Source: Strigops habroptila (lineage: Eukaryota > Chordata > Aves > Psittaciformes > Psittacidae). Taken from it: a stretch of DNA of 64,000 nucleotides. This document shows positions 13,961 to 43,095 of the stretch, in pieces. The stretch's first letter is position 1. Each line of letters starts with the position of its first letter. The notes under the pieces are model-generated. The model worked only from the letters and a program-made list of their open reading frames with translations, ran no database searches and was not told the origin of the DNA. A program made the position numbers and the translations under genes. The stretch spans positions 90,842,283-90,906,282 of the forward strand of contig NC_044277.2 of the NCBI RefSeq assembly GCF_004027225.2, read 5' to 3'.

Positions 13961-16900
13961 GTTAAGCACTGAATTTCTCTTGGAAAAGCAGTGATGCCCC
14001 TTACACATGCTCCATTCCCTAAATACTTTATGAGGCCAGACCACTCCTCATGAGCTGAGCACTGTGCTGAGTATGCTTCAGATCCTCAGTGTTTCCCTAA
14101 CTCTGCAGTAGGATACTGGTTGATATATTTGCTATATGAATTGCATTCATATGCTTTATGATTGCTCTGTGCTTCATGCATCAGAGCTTCTCCACAATCT
14201 GATTTCTTGTCATTATCCTGAATATAACACTCAGAAGGCACATCCTGCATAGTGGTGACATATCAGACCAAGTGGTCAAGGTGAGATATTTTCTGCAGCT
14301 GACAGCTAGAGGTATGAGAGCACCATGTTGAACTGCTTTTGATTCACCACCTAAAGAAAATGATCATGAAGATGAATTATTCAGGCATCCTATTGTTCTG
14401 CAGTTTGTATCAACCTCATAAGTTAATCATTCGACATGGATAAATTCTTTATACATTGAGATACTATTTTTTATATATATAAATCAATTGGGAATCAAAA
14501 TAACAAAACAAGAAAACATACACTGTGAGCGGATTGTCAGACAAGGCAAGCCGCCAGGCTGCTACTAACAAGGATTATTGATATATTTATGAAAATAATC
14601 CTCCATTTCCATCTCAATGTACACTTGATTTGAATGTCATTAACAAATTCATTGCTTAGTGTTGGAAAAAACCCCACCATTGATTATAAATAAACAATCA
14701 GTTCTTGATTTTTGCAATGCTTAGCATAAAATTAGAGCACAGATAAACCAGCACACATAAAAGCCTCTAGCTTTTTGCTGAGCTTAGGTGTGTCTGGGAT
14801 GCTATTGACAAGCAGAGATCTGCAAGTGTTGCATTCAGACCTGTTTCAGGTAGGCAGCTTGTATGGTGGATCTCATCTCCTTAAGAGAAGAAAATGGTGT
14901 TATTACTAACTGCTTTCCAACTGACAATCAAAAATCAACTCTGGAGTTAGGCTTTTCCCAGGAATTTCTTTACATACACATGGTTGTTCATGTGAGCTCT
15001 GTCTGTCACATACAGGCAGGAGCACAACAAAAACAATGAAAAAATCATGTAGTGTTTTTCTGCTGCAGACTTTGAGGAAAGAAGAAGAAGGTATTATGGC
15101 ATTGGCTTATCCAGGTAAATTTATCACATAGGAAACTAAAAGCCTTAATTTTGATACTTAAGTATCTCTGAACTCCATGGTCAGCCACCTAATAAGTATG
15201 TCCTGTGTCCAGCCAAGGCCAGCAGAGATTCTCCTTTGGTGTATGTGGAAAGGACTTGCATCTTCATTATCAGTAGCCCATTGGTTGTCTCCAGATACCC
15301 GTGGCTGGTGGTGCAGTTGTGTCTGCAGAGATACTGTGGCCATGTGATAGTTCTGAATACATTTCATAGTGGAGAGGTAACAAAGAGGCATCATGACAGG
15401 TTTCCATATGGTACTGCCTCTTCACTGAGCAAGAGACTCCATGTTAAGTTGGCTGTGCGTGACTGTTGGCTTTTACAAAAATACAGCTGGTCATCAAAGT
15501 GACTCTGTTCTTCTCTGTTGATGTTATTAAACTGAGAGATAAATCAAGTGTTTGTGGGTATGTAGGAAGAAAGGCAAGTAAGACAAAACAGAATGACATA
15601 AAGAAGCAAATCCATACAACACACAGAATAAAAGTACTCACAGATTGTGTGTCCCTGCAGTCTTTTTATTTGTCTGTCACCCTGACATAATATGTGGGAA
15701 AATAGGCCTCGTATTTCACATGCTGTAATACTGGTGGAACACAGTGGGCTCCTGTTCATGTTCCTTGACGGACTTCAACTTCCTGAGACTGCCCTTAATT
15801 GTTGGGATTGAAACGATAATCATAGAGGGCTTAAATAGGAATGTTGGTACTTTTCCTTGTGTCCACAGAAGTGAGAAAAATACCTCAGGCGAAGGTTGCT
15901 TCCCCAGAGACGTTTGCTCAGTTATCTAACAGATCTTGCAGTTGGCAACACCTATATTTAATTACAACTTCAGCATCATGGTAATGGAAAGCTGTTCCTC
16001 CTCTGCCCTCAGACTCTCAGATGTCAGGCTCATCTGCTGCTCTTTTCCAACTCCCTGATGGAGCTGTGGTGAATAACAAACCGGTGCTTCCCTGTGCACT
16101 GTGCATAAATACTCCTGGAAGCTACCCAGAAAATACCCTCCAGGAAAATTCCAGAGATGCTCTTGATGATTCACTCAGCGCTAGTGAACCACCTAACTGG
16201 ATGTGAGCACTCACCCTGTTGGAAAGGGCTTAATCTAATAAGCAAAACAGGAGACAGACTCCCAGCCCTTTTTATTTTGTTTCTTCTTTCAAAGCCATCT
16301 GCTTCTCCAACCTATTTCAGAACATGCAAATTCACAAGCGAGGTGAAATTTCCCATCGACCAGTAGTCTGTGAAATATAATTACTGGGCTAATTCTGAAT
16401 TCCAAGTGGTCAGCACAGGCTAGGAGTGCTTGCTCAGCAAACACGTTAACACAGTTACAACAAGTATTAAAAACAGCCACAGTGACTTTTGGCAATGACT
16501 CTGGAAAATGACAGGTAGCTTTTTGGGGGTCAGAAAACAGACAGCAAGATGCCCGATAAATGGTTTTTATGTTGCACAGATGCATTCTCAATAGAAATGG
16601 TTGAAGGCAAAAGGAAATGATAGGGAGTATTGCATGCAGGCTGCTTACTCAGCACACTCAGAAAATGAGAGACTGTTATAAAACCTGTGCTCTCTTGTGA
16701 GGTCTTTGCTACCTTGTATGACCTCTGTCAAGTTATGCACTCATTCAGCATTGCAGCCTGTCTATAACAGAGGCTAATGACACTAAGCCTGCTGGATAAA
16801 CCCATGTGGGGTTTATGGCTATGCACAGCATTTCAAGGTATACAGTATGCCAATTTGACAGTCTTGGTGACAGGGCTAAGGCTGTGAAGCTGTTTCAAAA

Positions 16901-17600
16901 AATCTCAGAAAAATCCTACTTATGAGATAATTTTCCCATTGCTTCACAGTGGAAAAGTGAGATTTAATACTGTATTTTAATGGAAATAATTTTGCTGCTG
17001 CCAGTAAGGACAGTACAGGGCTGGTTTGGGGGTTTTTTATTCTTTCGGGGACATCTTTGGGATTAATCTAATATTAAAGAATGTGTTTTGATGGTGACAG
17101 CAGGTGGTACTTGAGCTGAACTCTGGAGTAAATAGTACTAGCATAGCCTCACCGAAGTAGCTGGGAACGCCAGTTTTGCATCTCTAACACTAACGGTGGG
17201 TTCCAGGCTGTGATGCTTGGCAGAGGAAGCCCAGCTCAACAAAGCAAAGCCCCAGCTCTCTTCTGGGGAAGCAACACTCTGACCTGCTATGCTGCTTACC
17301 TTGGAAGAGGAGCCACAGGCACTGCTGGTGTGCTCACAGCAGGGCCTGAGGGAACCAAAGTAGTAACCATTTTGCATGTTGTCTCCATTTCTTGGGAGGG
17401 CCTATGTACACGGTGTGCATAGAGTGGAAGGGGGAATATGAGTGTCTGCATCTGAGGCTAATTTAAGTCTATTGTAGCATAGACAGAAGAATCAGAGAGC
17501 TCAGCAGAAAATATACAGGAGAAATCCCTGAAGATAAGAAAAAATGGACTGACGAAGGGGTGTGGGGGGAATCCATTTTGACATACACGCGTAAATCAAA
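13961..17600. other. Intergenic, no gene seen
   Basis: Non-coding. The stretch 14440-14720 is strongly AT-rich with several TAAT/ATTA motifs. A possible very diverged MIR remnant lies near 16710-16800 (TGTATGACCTCTGTCAAGTT). Nothing codes convincingly. Confidence 0.5.
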
Positions 17601-17725
17601 CAGCCCAGTGATTAGCGCACTGGCTCAGATGTAATCTGACTTTGGTCAGATCTGACTGAAAATCCAGTTACAAAAGGCAATTTCTCTCTCCCCTTGGTGC
17701 CGTGTGTCTGCAGAGTAGGATCTGG
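17601..17725 (+). repeat. tRNA-derived SINE relic (MIR-like head)
   Basis: The sequence CAGTGATTAGCGCACTGGCT resembles the tRNA-derived A-box head of MIR/CORE-SINEs (GTGGTTAGAGCACTGGCCT type). GGTCAGATCTGACTGAAAAT and a CTCTCTCCCCTTGGTGCC block follow in the expected order. It is strongly diverged and is not a functional tRNA gene. Confidence 0.45.
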
Positions 17726-20700
17726 GGGCAGAAGAAGACTGAGGGGCTGCTGCTAGATGGACGTGCCAGGCAGCACCGCTCTGGCCTGCTGCAGGTACTT
17801 GTGGGAGAGCATAGAAGCTACCCTGCAGGTTCAGGACAGCAATCTGCAGTGTAAATGTGTTTTAACAACCAGCTGGGAAAAGCATCCTACATCACATGGC
17901 TGGCATCGTGTGGGAACTCCACATAAAAGCGGAATTCAAATCCAGCTCTCCAGTGTTGAGAACTGCTTTAAGCATAGAATCATTTTTCTCCTCCCTCCCC
18001 AACATTAACATGTTCTCCAAGTCAGAGCCATTTGAATGAAGCAGGGTAGGAAGAAAAATAACCACAGCTGAATAAAATACACATATCTATATGCACAGAT
18101 ACATAGATATATGTGAATACATATAGATAAATGATCTGGCTGGTACACACACAAGGGGTTTGCATAGCCAAGAGATTTTAGGATGGCAAAACAACATATT
18201 TTTCCTCAGCGTCATTCTTATAAAATTTTAGTTGAGGTTTAAAAAAACCCTCCATCAGCCTGAATCAGACAGGCAACACAGTAAAATAAATCTTGAGTGA
18301 TGCAAATTGGCATAGTTATTTGAATAGAGCTAGAGGCAGACATAATAATTGTTCCCGCCTGCTTACATTAAAATGTCTGTGCTATACAAAATCTTCTATG
18401 AGCTGCAGTTCTCCTTTCTTTTCAGTGATTGACCAAGCTTGTTTACTAGTTATGGTGAAACAATACTGAACATTTCACTGTCATGTTGGGTCACAGGACA
18501 AACATAATGACAAACAAATGAAAGAGCACAGGCAAACAAAAACAAGGGGTCAGTGCAGGGATGTCTGACATTATATCTGACTGGAAATGATTCCAAAAGT
18601 CAGCATATGCAAGTAGTTAAATGTGGTTTATATTTTCCCTTTGGTCCAGGGCCCTGACTTTCTTAACAGCAAACACTCGCAAACACACCATCTGTTGTTG
18701 AAGAGTGAGCAGTTTAATGAGGAGGATCAGATTCTTTCCGTCTCACTTATTCCTTGGTGCCCATTTCATTTTCTGGGCAGTTGTTGTCTGCAAGTAATAC
18801 AAAATTTCCTTTGGTTTCCTTGAGCTGTTGTTCACATTCTTCACTCATTAGATTGGTGAATTGGGATGCAAGCAAGGATGTCAGATACATTTTATGACTT
18901 TTAAATAATTTGCCTTTAAAAGGAAAGAGACCTTACAAAATCAGTCAAATATTATTGCCAGAGTAGCTGGACAGTGTTTTAAAACCAGAGGTTTAGCACC
19001 AGCACCAGCAGTCATATATACACATACCTGTGCACACAGAGCCTCTACAGTCACCTCACTCCAACTTTCACCAATCTGTTGATGAAACTGTGAAGAGTGG
19101 TGATAGTGATGTCCCTGTGTCCTTTATCTGGACTATTTTTCCTGAGCTTTGGGACCATGGTATGGTACATCTCCCACAGCACATTCCCCACATTGAGCTG
19201 GTGCACTCATCTCCAGTGGGTCTTTCCCAAATGCCCCATTTCGCTTTCATCACCTCCTGGCAAAAAGGCTCTCGGTCCTTTCCCTGCAGCTTCCCAATGC
19301 TCCTCTCCCATTGCAAACCTGCCAGGAGGAAAAGCAGGACTTTTTGCCCCAGGAGATGATTGTCACTCAAGCTTTACCCAACCGACAACCACATTAGCAA
19401 CCAGCAAGGAGCCTGTGAGCCACCTGAGGCTTAATTTTCATGAACTGAGCCATTTATTTCTCTAATCCCATTGCACGGCTAAAGAAACCTGACTGTCCAG
19501 GTGGAGCCACAGAGGCTGCCACGCTCTGTCTCTGCCAGCTATTCCCTGTGGCAGCTTGGCATTACATTGTGTTTGTGCCAAGGAAGATCAGAAATTACGT
19601 CGAGACAAAGACGTAACTGGATCAGCCCTTATGTTTGAGATGAAGGTCCTGTTATGCTGCGCTCACCATGAAATAGGGACTCAGAAATGTCCCCTTTTGC
19701 CCAGACCAGCCGGTTTAACAGCAGTTTGGAGAAACTGCAAAACTAGTAAGTTATAGCAGCATTGATGGCAATGTGTGGTTTGGTGTGATACGGAAAATGA
19801 AGCTCAGAGAATAACTGATATCTCATCCTAATTAATGTCCATGTAAAGACTTGCCCCGTAAAATGAGACTTGTGACTTGTCTGCCTTAGCCCTAAGCAGC
19901 TCTGGAGGAAACATTAATTTTACAGAGAAACAAACACAAGGCAAGTAGCAAAGGTAACCTGAGGTTGGAAACCCTGGGGTAGCAATTACCTCATTCTTCA
20001 ACTTACAAACCAGAGGGAAAGAATGAGAGTTGGGGGAAAGAACATGTACTTAGCTAAAACAAGAGACATGCCTGAACCAAGCAACTGAGATACTGATCCA
20101 GGTGGCAGTCTCAACTTTGAACTCCCAAAGTGGAGGTTTGTCTAGTTTCACTTCAGTGCCCCTTACAGATAAAGGACTCGAGAACTTGAATGCTGGCCTC
20201 GGACTTGCGTCTGTATTTGTGGCAAACTGCTTATAAGATCACTAAGAGGAAATACATGTATCAAAAAACTGTTAGGCAGATGGCTGAGAACCAAAAATTC
20301 CAGTCTAGACTGGAGTCTGCTGCAGGCTAAGTCACTTACAGTAGAGAGAAACAAAAGTTTTGGAGGATTAAACAATTAGCAACTCTCATGTATTCGATTC
20401 TGTGCAGGAAACACTGCTGTAAATTCTTTCTTGTCTGGGATGAGTTAGCTACAGACATGTTTCCTCTCAAAGCCTTTGTAGCTTCAAGAACATCACTAGC
20501 AAAATCCTATAACTACTGACAGTAGTTTAGGTCCCTATTTGGCTTTTTCCTCAAAAAGATATAGCAGCATCACCAATTTTGGGCTACACATCTGGAAGAC
20601 CAGCTGTCTTTTGCTTCTTTGATACTCAGTTCATCAGAGATCTAAGTGCCCACACTGTGGCATCTCATGTTTTAAAAAATGCAGCAATGTCCTTTGGGAA

Positions 20701-23700
20701 GAAGGCAAAAGATCGGGAGGGCAGGCAATTTGTAGGAAAACCCAAAAGATTATAGGTAACTGTAGGGATTTGGGGATTTGGCTTAAATGAAGAGTTGGGA
20801 AAATACTGCTATGTAGCAAAGAATATAGCAGCATGCAGGCAGAAGGTGATTTAGAGGTGAGGAAGCTGATGTGCTCCTGGGATCGGGGTTCAAGAAATGA
20901 AGAGTGCAGAAAAGGACAATCTGAAGCATGAGAGTGAGCCAGGGAAGATAAGCAGGGCAGGGGTTTGTGGAGAGACGGGGAGCAAGGAGATTAGAGGTAA
21001 AGAAATTAGTGGCTGCAGAGGGCAGAAGACTGTGGCAAAGCCAGAACATAACATTTTCACATGCAAATTAACCTTGCTCAGTAGAAATGTATTTTGATAG
21101 GGCTGCATTGGACACAGAAAAGGGAGTTTGCAACTGTGTGAGGGAATAGGGAAAAAGTCCTAAGAGACTGAAATACCACCTTGCACATGGATAATGCCAA
21201 GTAAGGCGGTGGTGAAGCTGCAGGGTGTTTCACACGACAGTGCTGTATCCTTTCCACAAACTGGCTGGGCAAGAACTGACTCCAAGGAAAAATGTGCCAG
21301 TGCAACTGTAAAGGACTTGAGTCTTCAGAGATGCAGGGAGACACTCAGCTGAGGATTAGCTGTGAGGGTTGTATCTGCAAGACCAAAGCAACATTTCTCT
21401 GTGGCTGTGACAGGTATAAAGGTTTTGGCAGCCTGGGGTTGTTAATTTAACATTTGCATAGCCAAGAGTGAGGAAAGAAACATATGACACAGTGACATTT
21501 ATTACTAAAACCCACAGCAATGTATTTGATTTTGGGGGAGTTGCCCTTTATCTTCCTGTCATTTGTTCCTTACCCTTGTTAGTTCCTCTTTCCGCAGTCA
21601 CATGTTCCCCTTTAGCTCAAGGACATGATTTTCACGATGAGTTACAGCTATGCTGCTGATTTTACATTCATTAGACTGTGCTCTGTTTCTGGTGTTATTC
21701 TGCCTCTTTCCATCGCTACAGAGCTCCCTGCCACATAGAGAAACTATTGTTTGCAGTAATGACCTTGGCTTGCAGGACATGGCAGTTGGTTTTGAGGGAA
21801 ATCTTTCTGATAGGAACAGGATTTGAGGTAAAAATGCCAGCACTTGGGAACCTGCCTAAGACCATGGTTTTTTGGGCAACAGTGTCCATTGTGGCAATAC
21901 ATTTGTGCCTGTCTTCTTTTTCCTTCCCAGTGTTTTTCCACACCTATCATTCCTACCAGTCTCAAATGTTTCCTCCAAGAAGGGCTGGCAATTATTCTTA
22001 AAAACAGAAATGGAGCAATCTTTTTTTCCTCTCTTCCTTTTAAATGTGTGTTGTCAGCGCGTGTCCCAGACAGGGTGCTCCCAGGACACTTCAGTATTGC
22101 TTCACTTTGTGGATCTCAAAGGGGCAGAGGAAGAAGCCAGCTGCTCAAACCACAGCAGAACTGAAGGCATTTTAAAACATTCCTGTGCAAACAACACTAC
22201 AAGCAAACAGTTTTAAGGTCACACACAGACACATGAGGTGCCAGTGCATCTTGAGGGGTAGTTTGCTGCTGGACAATGTCTTTCTGCATTGCCCTTCTGG
22301 AACTTCAGCTTCTGAAGCAAGAGGTGGGTTGGCTTTGGAGCTGAAGTCCAATTTTTGGCTGTGTCTCTGTGCCTGGTTTACTTCAATCATCAATACTGTT
22401 TGAATGAGAGTCCTCTATTGACTATTTATAGTTCTAAACAAGGAAAACAAATACTGTCTCTTCAGATGAGCTGCCAATGTCTCTGTAATTCCCACAGTTC
22501 TAGTGCTATGATTGGAATTCGGTGCCAGATGCATGGATTCCTCAGACAAACAGCTTTCTGGCAGGGGAGAGGAAGATCTGGCTCCAGCAAGCCTGTTTAT
22601 GTCAAAAGTTGCCATGTTACTGTCTATCATTACCTGTATTGCTTTGAAGAAGCAGAGAAGCTAGACACCAACTACTGGATAAAAATAGAGATAGCAAACA
22701 CCTTCACACATACTCACACCTAGTTAATCCCATTGTAACCACTAAGTGACCCTGAAAGGGTAGCTATAGGCAAACATTTTTGTTTAGGCACCCGAACGGT
22801 AAAAGAAAAGGTTAATTTATAGTGATTTTTCCTTGCTGCTGCAGATGGAGATGGTGCCCTTTGCACTCCTGACAGGGCACAGAAAGAGACGTGTGTGTGT
22901 ATGCGAGATCCTCACTGGATGGTGTTGGCCAAAGAAAGTCAGACTCTTTCCTGGAGCAGAGTTTTCGGGGACAGCTGCTAGCAGAAAGGTTGGCTTCACA
23001 GCCCAGATCCCAGAAATCACTGGTGAGAGAACAGAAGAGTCTTCTGTAGTTAGGAAGAGTCAGCCAATATTGGACAGGCTAAATCAGGTCATGGAGGAGA
23101 GAGTCAAAGTGAAGGCAGAGAAAAGCATCAGCTTCCAGAGGCTGATTGATTCCCCTCCCACCTGTGTTTCACCCTCCAAGCAGCTGAAAACGATTCTGCA
23201 TTTTAGTTGGCAAGAAACCAGCAAGTGAGCTGTTGTTAAGCTCTGGGAAAGCTGACCTTTTGTTTGTTTGCTTGACTTTTTCTTTTAAGGAACTTGGTGC
23301 ACACATGAGTGCTGTGAAAGTTAGCCTCTGGCCAGTCTCCACCGGTCCGCTATCCTGGCTGGAACAGGAGAGCACACTGAACCCTGCTCACCATCCCTGA
23401 GCACAGGGGAGCATCAGCCCCATTCACTCTACTGGATCGCCCACATCCCACTCTCATATGGAGAGGAATCATGACTCTTGCTGAGTTGTCGGAGTTTGTA
23501 TTTTCCCACTACTGCATCTACCAGTGATTTTTGTAGCTGGGGCTCTGAGAGCAGAAAAGTAGAAGACCCAGAAACCGTGACAGCTTTTACCACCTGGTAC
23601 TGTTGAAGATAGTGATGAACAAAGGGACTCCAGCTGACACCTCGAAGTTGTGTGGTGTTAAGAGCAACTTGCAGGCTGAGAAGTTTGGCTGCAGCCTGCC

Positions 23701-26254
23701 TCTAGCATGCTCCAGTGGGAATTTCCCCAGGGAGTTAGTGGCCCCACAGCAGTTCACCTGCCCCGGCACGCCTCACCTCCTGCCCAGCCCTGTCCTGTCC
23801 TGTCTCTCCCAGGCCACTCTTCTCTCAGCCCCTCTTGCTAAGGGCCAGCAGCACCCCCTGCCAGGCAGCCCCTGCACCCTGAGCACCCCCCCCGCCAGAA
23901 CTCTCTGCCCAGGCTTCCTCAGGCAAAGCTGCATTGAGGCCCTGCTCTGCAAAGTCCTCCTTCTCTTCTGGCAGTCGGCCCCAGCTGTGTTTTTTCTCCC
24001 GCCATGAGTTCATTGATATTTCTTACTTCTAAACCCATTTGGCAGTTGCTACTTCCTGTTTTAAGAGGCTCCTGCTGGCTGAGCCCATGGACACAAAGGT
24101 GAATGAAGCACTTACCTGGCACTACAGCCTGCTTTCAGTGAAAACAGGAGAGGAATTCCAGGATATTTGACCAGGCATTACTGAAGCTAAGATCTGTCTA
24201 TTTGTAATTTTAACACTGTGTGGAAAGTTTGTTATTTAAAACTGTATACAGGAAATCTGAGCTGTAATTCTCCTCTGTCTTTGATCAACATGCCAGCATG
24301 CTGCTGTGAAGTGAAATTGTGTAGTCTGGCAGATGAGAATTTTCCCCCAAGGGCATTCCCTGAGGAACACAACGGCACTGATTTAGCTAGGAAATAAAAC
24401 TTGAAATACATGAATGCTGCTGTGTACATGCTTTTGAGGCACTTCGGAAGAAATAAAAATAATCTAAAAATACAGAAGCCTTCATTCTATAGTTCTTTAG
24501 CATTTTAACCACGAAGGCAGCCTGTGTAAGTCCCTCACAGGTTGAGCTCTCAGTAAACAGAGGATCCTGTTGCAGGGAAGGGAGGATGAAAGCCAGGCAG
24601 ATACTGGTGGAATAGCATGGGTGTAGTTATTGCTAAATCCCTGTGGTGTTTGTTAATAACACTTAAGCATAACAGTGGTTTACCCAGCAAGTCATGCTGC
24701 CTCTTTAGGCAAGTTTTTCCCCATTTAGGTACTTCTGGCAAAAACTTGAGACTACAGCCTTCTAAAATGACATTGTACACATCCGATGGATTTACAGCAG
24801 CTGCAGTGCAACTTTGAGCATAAAGTGGAATGGAATTTTCTTGAGCTTTCTTGCCAAGTTGAACTAGCTTCGCGTAGCAAACCCCAGTACAGGAGCTGAC
24901 TTCGTTACAAGCACCCAGTGTGCAGACGCACTAACATAACATATGAGAGGTGACCAAACAAAGCTTTGTGGTCAATCCTTCCACTCTTGAGGAAGAAGCG
25001 TAAAGGGCACAAACTGCAGTTGTTCCCACATCCTATTCTGTTGTTCTTTTTTCATTTTGGGGTTTTGTTTTTTTCCCCACTGCCATCCATTACAACATTC
25101 AAAGCCTCTAATGAGAAAGAGTAGTGCTTTAGCAAGCAAGACCTGACCTTTCCTGTAGTATGGCTACGTGGCATGTGGAGTTCAAGATTTCCTGTTGTTT
25201 CTTTTACTCTTCACAGCACTTGGCAGCTCACGTGGACTGGACAGTACTTCTTGTAAGGAACATCTGCGCTGGAACTGCAAACATTGAGCAACACATACCA
25301 CAGCAGTTTTGGATGGCTAAGCAAAACTTTTCTAGCATTTAACATTTCAGACAATGCTTCTGAAGGAAGCTGTCCGTGAACAAATCAAAGCTATTATTAC
25401 ATTGTTTTGCATCCTATCTGATCTTACATATAAACCAAGTGAGGCTTTGAGTGGTTTGCAGTGTTTGGAAGAGGTTACCTGGTGCTCTGTTCTCAGAATG
25501 GGCAACAGCATTTTGTTAAAGCTGCACTGGCTATGGAGTGTATTAATGTACCAACATCAGACCTTCGCTGGAACAAGCCATTAGCCTCTGCTTGTGCTCC
25601 CTGCTCTCCTCAGAACTGGGCTCTCAGCAGCCTCTGCCACAACCCACACTCACCAGGCTCCTATCTGGACCTGCACCTTCCCACTTCTGTCCAACCCCCT
25701 GCACAGCTCTTAAACTAGGCAGAATATGCTTACAGAAGTCACAGCTTTACCTGAATTCTGCTGATGCTATATAACCTGTCAAACCCCACCTTGATTAGAG
25801 TTCTAACTCCTGGGTTATTTTTATTAGGGATATCAAATTAGAGAGCCAATTTAATTACATGGACCCAGAGTTAATGCTTGCCTATTTTAACGACTTGGTC
25901 TCCTTGAATGCTTTAAATCCAAGGCCTGTATTAACAGCTAGTTGTATTAATTTACAACCCATTTCAGCCAGCTGCCCTAGGATGATGGATTAGAATTACT
26001 AACATAATTTTCTTAGCACAGAACAAAGTAATCTCGGGAAGTGAGAGAGGTTTGCTTTAGCACTGTTGTACACCAGCACAATAGCTGGCTATGGGCTTCT
26101 CTGAAGAGATGCACCTAAGGAAACTTCATTGCCTCTTAAAGCACAACATAAAATTCAAGACCATAAACATGAAAATATTTCACACTGTATTTTCAACTCA
26201 GTAATACCTCAAGATGAATTTCAGAACAAGATAAAAGTCTTATCACTAACACAA
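17726..26254. other. Intergenic region downstream of MYLIP, no gene seen
   Basis: About 8.5 kb without a recognisable gene. Frames of 100-134 codons (around 19030-19465, 21678-22216, 22833-23228 and 23603-24007) lie in somewhat GC-richer stretches, often open on both strands, and show no domain. A TA-rich microsatellite-like patch lies at 18079-18135. The block 25790-26030, just beyond the MYLIP 3' end, is rich in TAAT/ATTA motifs and may be regulatory. Confidence 0.5.
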
Positions 26255-26255
26255 A

Positions 26256-27539
26256 GTAGATTTTTTTAAAGTCCTTTATTAATCTGAATATAAAAAGACA
26301 GAAGCTGCCTACAATATAGGACAAAGCTCTTGCTTTATGAGGAAACAAAATTTTCTTTACAAAGTGAAAAAATAAATACCCTTTTAGAGTAAGGTTTATA
26401 TGCTAATGTGTCATAAAAAAGTAGAGTTTTAATATTCTGACAAAATGTCTGTGCAAAGAAACAGATGCATAAACACACATTACTGCTACATTAAGGCAAT
26501 ATGAAAAGTATAGTCAGAAAATTTCAGTAAAGTGACAGTGTACTTTTCTAGCTTTGATTAAGCCAGTATTGCACCCAAACACGGTTTCTAGTTCCCTCTG
26601 CACCCTGGAGAACACACTAGGAAACCAGAGCCCAAAATGCCCACGTAGGGGGGGTAGAATTTAAAAACATTTTAGCAGGAAATGACCTAGCCAATAAAGT
26701 TGTTAACTGAAGAAAGCATTTAAAATTATACACAACCCTTATTTTAGGAATTAATGATACAATGTTTAACAGTTTAAAATCAGCCTACAAAAATAAAGCC
26801 AACTTAAGGGGCAGCTGACTGCAGCTCCCAAGACCCTCAGCCAAGTTGGATGTGGGAACCTGGGAGTACCTTGCCCATGGAGAGCTGTAAATTAAGTCCC
26901 ATAACAGTGCTCCCACAGGACACTGCCAGGCAGGAGACTACCCTTAACACCTCAAGATTAACAAACTTGTCCCACCCTTCCAAAGCTATTCTCTCAGAAT
27001 TTTATTTAATGGCATTCTGACTTAAACAGCTGCTTGATGAAGTCTTGTAACTTTAAGAACCATTTTTTAAAAGTAAGTTCTCTTCCAAGCAGTTCACTAA
27101 AAGCAGAAACTATAAGCCATACTAAACTGGTAATTGTAAAAGCTAGTCTTACTACTAAAATAAATGGAGCAACTGTACTAAAAAGGATTTAGAGAGCGTA
27201 AAACAAAAGCCTGCATTGCTCTTGCTGGGTATATCACTACACGTACACCACACTTCTCCAGGGTTACCTTTACCTAGCTTTGTGGCAACACCGCTGTGCT
27301 ACAAGCTTACGCATCATTCTCCTCTTAAGTGTCATGAAGCAGTTACACTTCTCCTCTCACAAGATGTCCCAAACCATTTTGGACATGCTGAACGAAGAAT
27401 ATTTATGTTAAAAAATGCAGTATTTTTGCTTTTGATTGTGGATAGGTGCCAGAGTGATTGCCTTTTTCACAATCAATGGTTGCATTTCATATTAGTGCAG
27501 TTTAAAGAGTACATGACAGGTTTAAGGAGTGTACGTAGA
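26256..27539 (-). other. MYLIP: MYLIP 3' untranslated region
   Basis: AT-rich sequence follows the MYLIP stop codon and carries no credible coding frame. It extends about 1.28 kb to the distal poly(A) signal at 26275-26280. A second AATAAA, on the minus strand at 27001-27006, could give a shorter 3' UTR of about 0.55 kb. The ends are inferred, not measured. Confidence 0.7.
26275..26280 (-). terminator. MYLIP distal poly(A) signal AATAAA
   Basis: The plus strand reads TTTATT, giving AATAAA in the sense of MYLIP. A T/GT-rich stretch (TTTGTGTTAGTG in sense) lies about 20-30 nt further on, near 26245-26256, as expected of a downstream element. Cleavage would be near 26258-26265. Confidence 0.65.
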
Positions 27540-42388
<14,849 letters not shown>

Positions 42389-43095
42389 GGCTGAGGGAGC
42401 TCGTGGCGGGGACACACACACACACAGCCAGCGCCGCCGCTGCTGCCACGGACACCCCGAGCGGCCGCTTGCTGCCGGTAGGGAACCGCAGCTGCCGCTA
42501 CAGGCTGAGGTACGGGCGCGCCCCCGGCCCCCGCCTGCCCACACACGAACAACGCCGGCCGGCACCCCACCACCCACCCGTCCCCGCTCCCCCTCTGCTT
42601 GCGCTCCGCCGGCTCCGCTCCCTCCACATATACCCTCCGCCTCCCCCTCCCCTCTCCGAGCGGCACCTGCGGGACCAATCACGAGGCGCCGCTCGCCGCT
42701 GCGGGCCGCCGCCACCGCCAATCAGCGCCGCCATCCCCGAGAAACAGCGGCGGCAGGGAGGGCGTTTGTTGCCGCCGCTCCCTGGCGCCCCCTAGCCGGG
42801 GCGCACGGCCGCGGGCCGCCGCCAGGGCTCCCCGGACCTCCGCAAGCCCCGTGCCTGCCCGTGGTGGCTTGGCTGCCCGGAGGAGCCGGGCCTCAGGGCC
42901 CTCTTCCGCTTCAGCACCCAGCGTCTCCAAATTACCTTCATCCATCCTCACCTGCGACAGCCCAGAACTTCTTACCCTAGTATTATGTCAGAATTAATAT
43001 GAGAGTGAGTGCCCGTGAGCTATGTGACAACCAACCATTTCTACGTCTCATCTCTAGGCTTTGCAAATACTCCTTTTTGTTGAGGGGGAAATAAC

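Noticed and set aside
17601-17680. Possible tRNA gene from an A-box-like sequence
   Set aside because: No cloverleaf can be formed convincingly and the B box is degraded. It fits a SINE relic better.
19030-19465. Overlapping 109-, 122- and 100-codon frames
   Set aside because: They are open on both strands in a mildly GC-rich stretch, with no domain, no splice context and no match to a known family.
22833-23228. 131-codon plus-strand frame
   Set aside because: It has no recognisable domain or gene structure and fits chance in this length of intergenic DNA.
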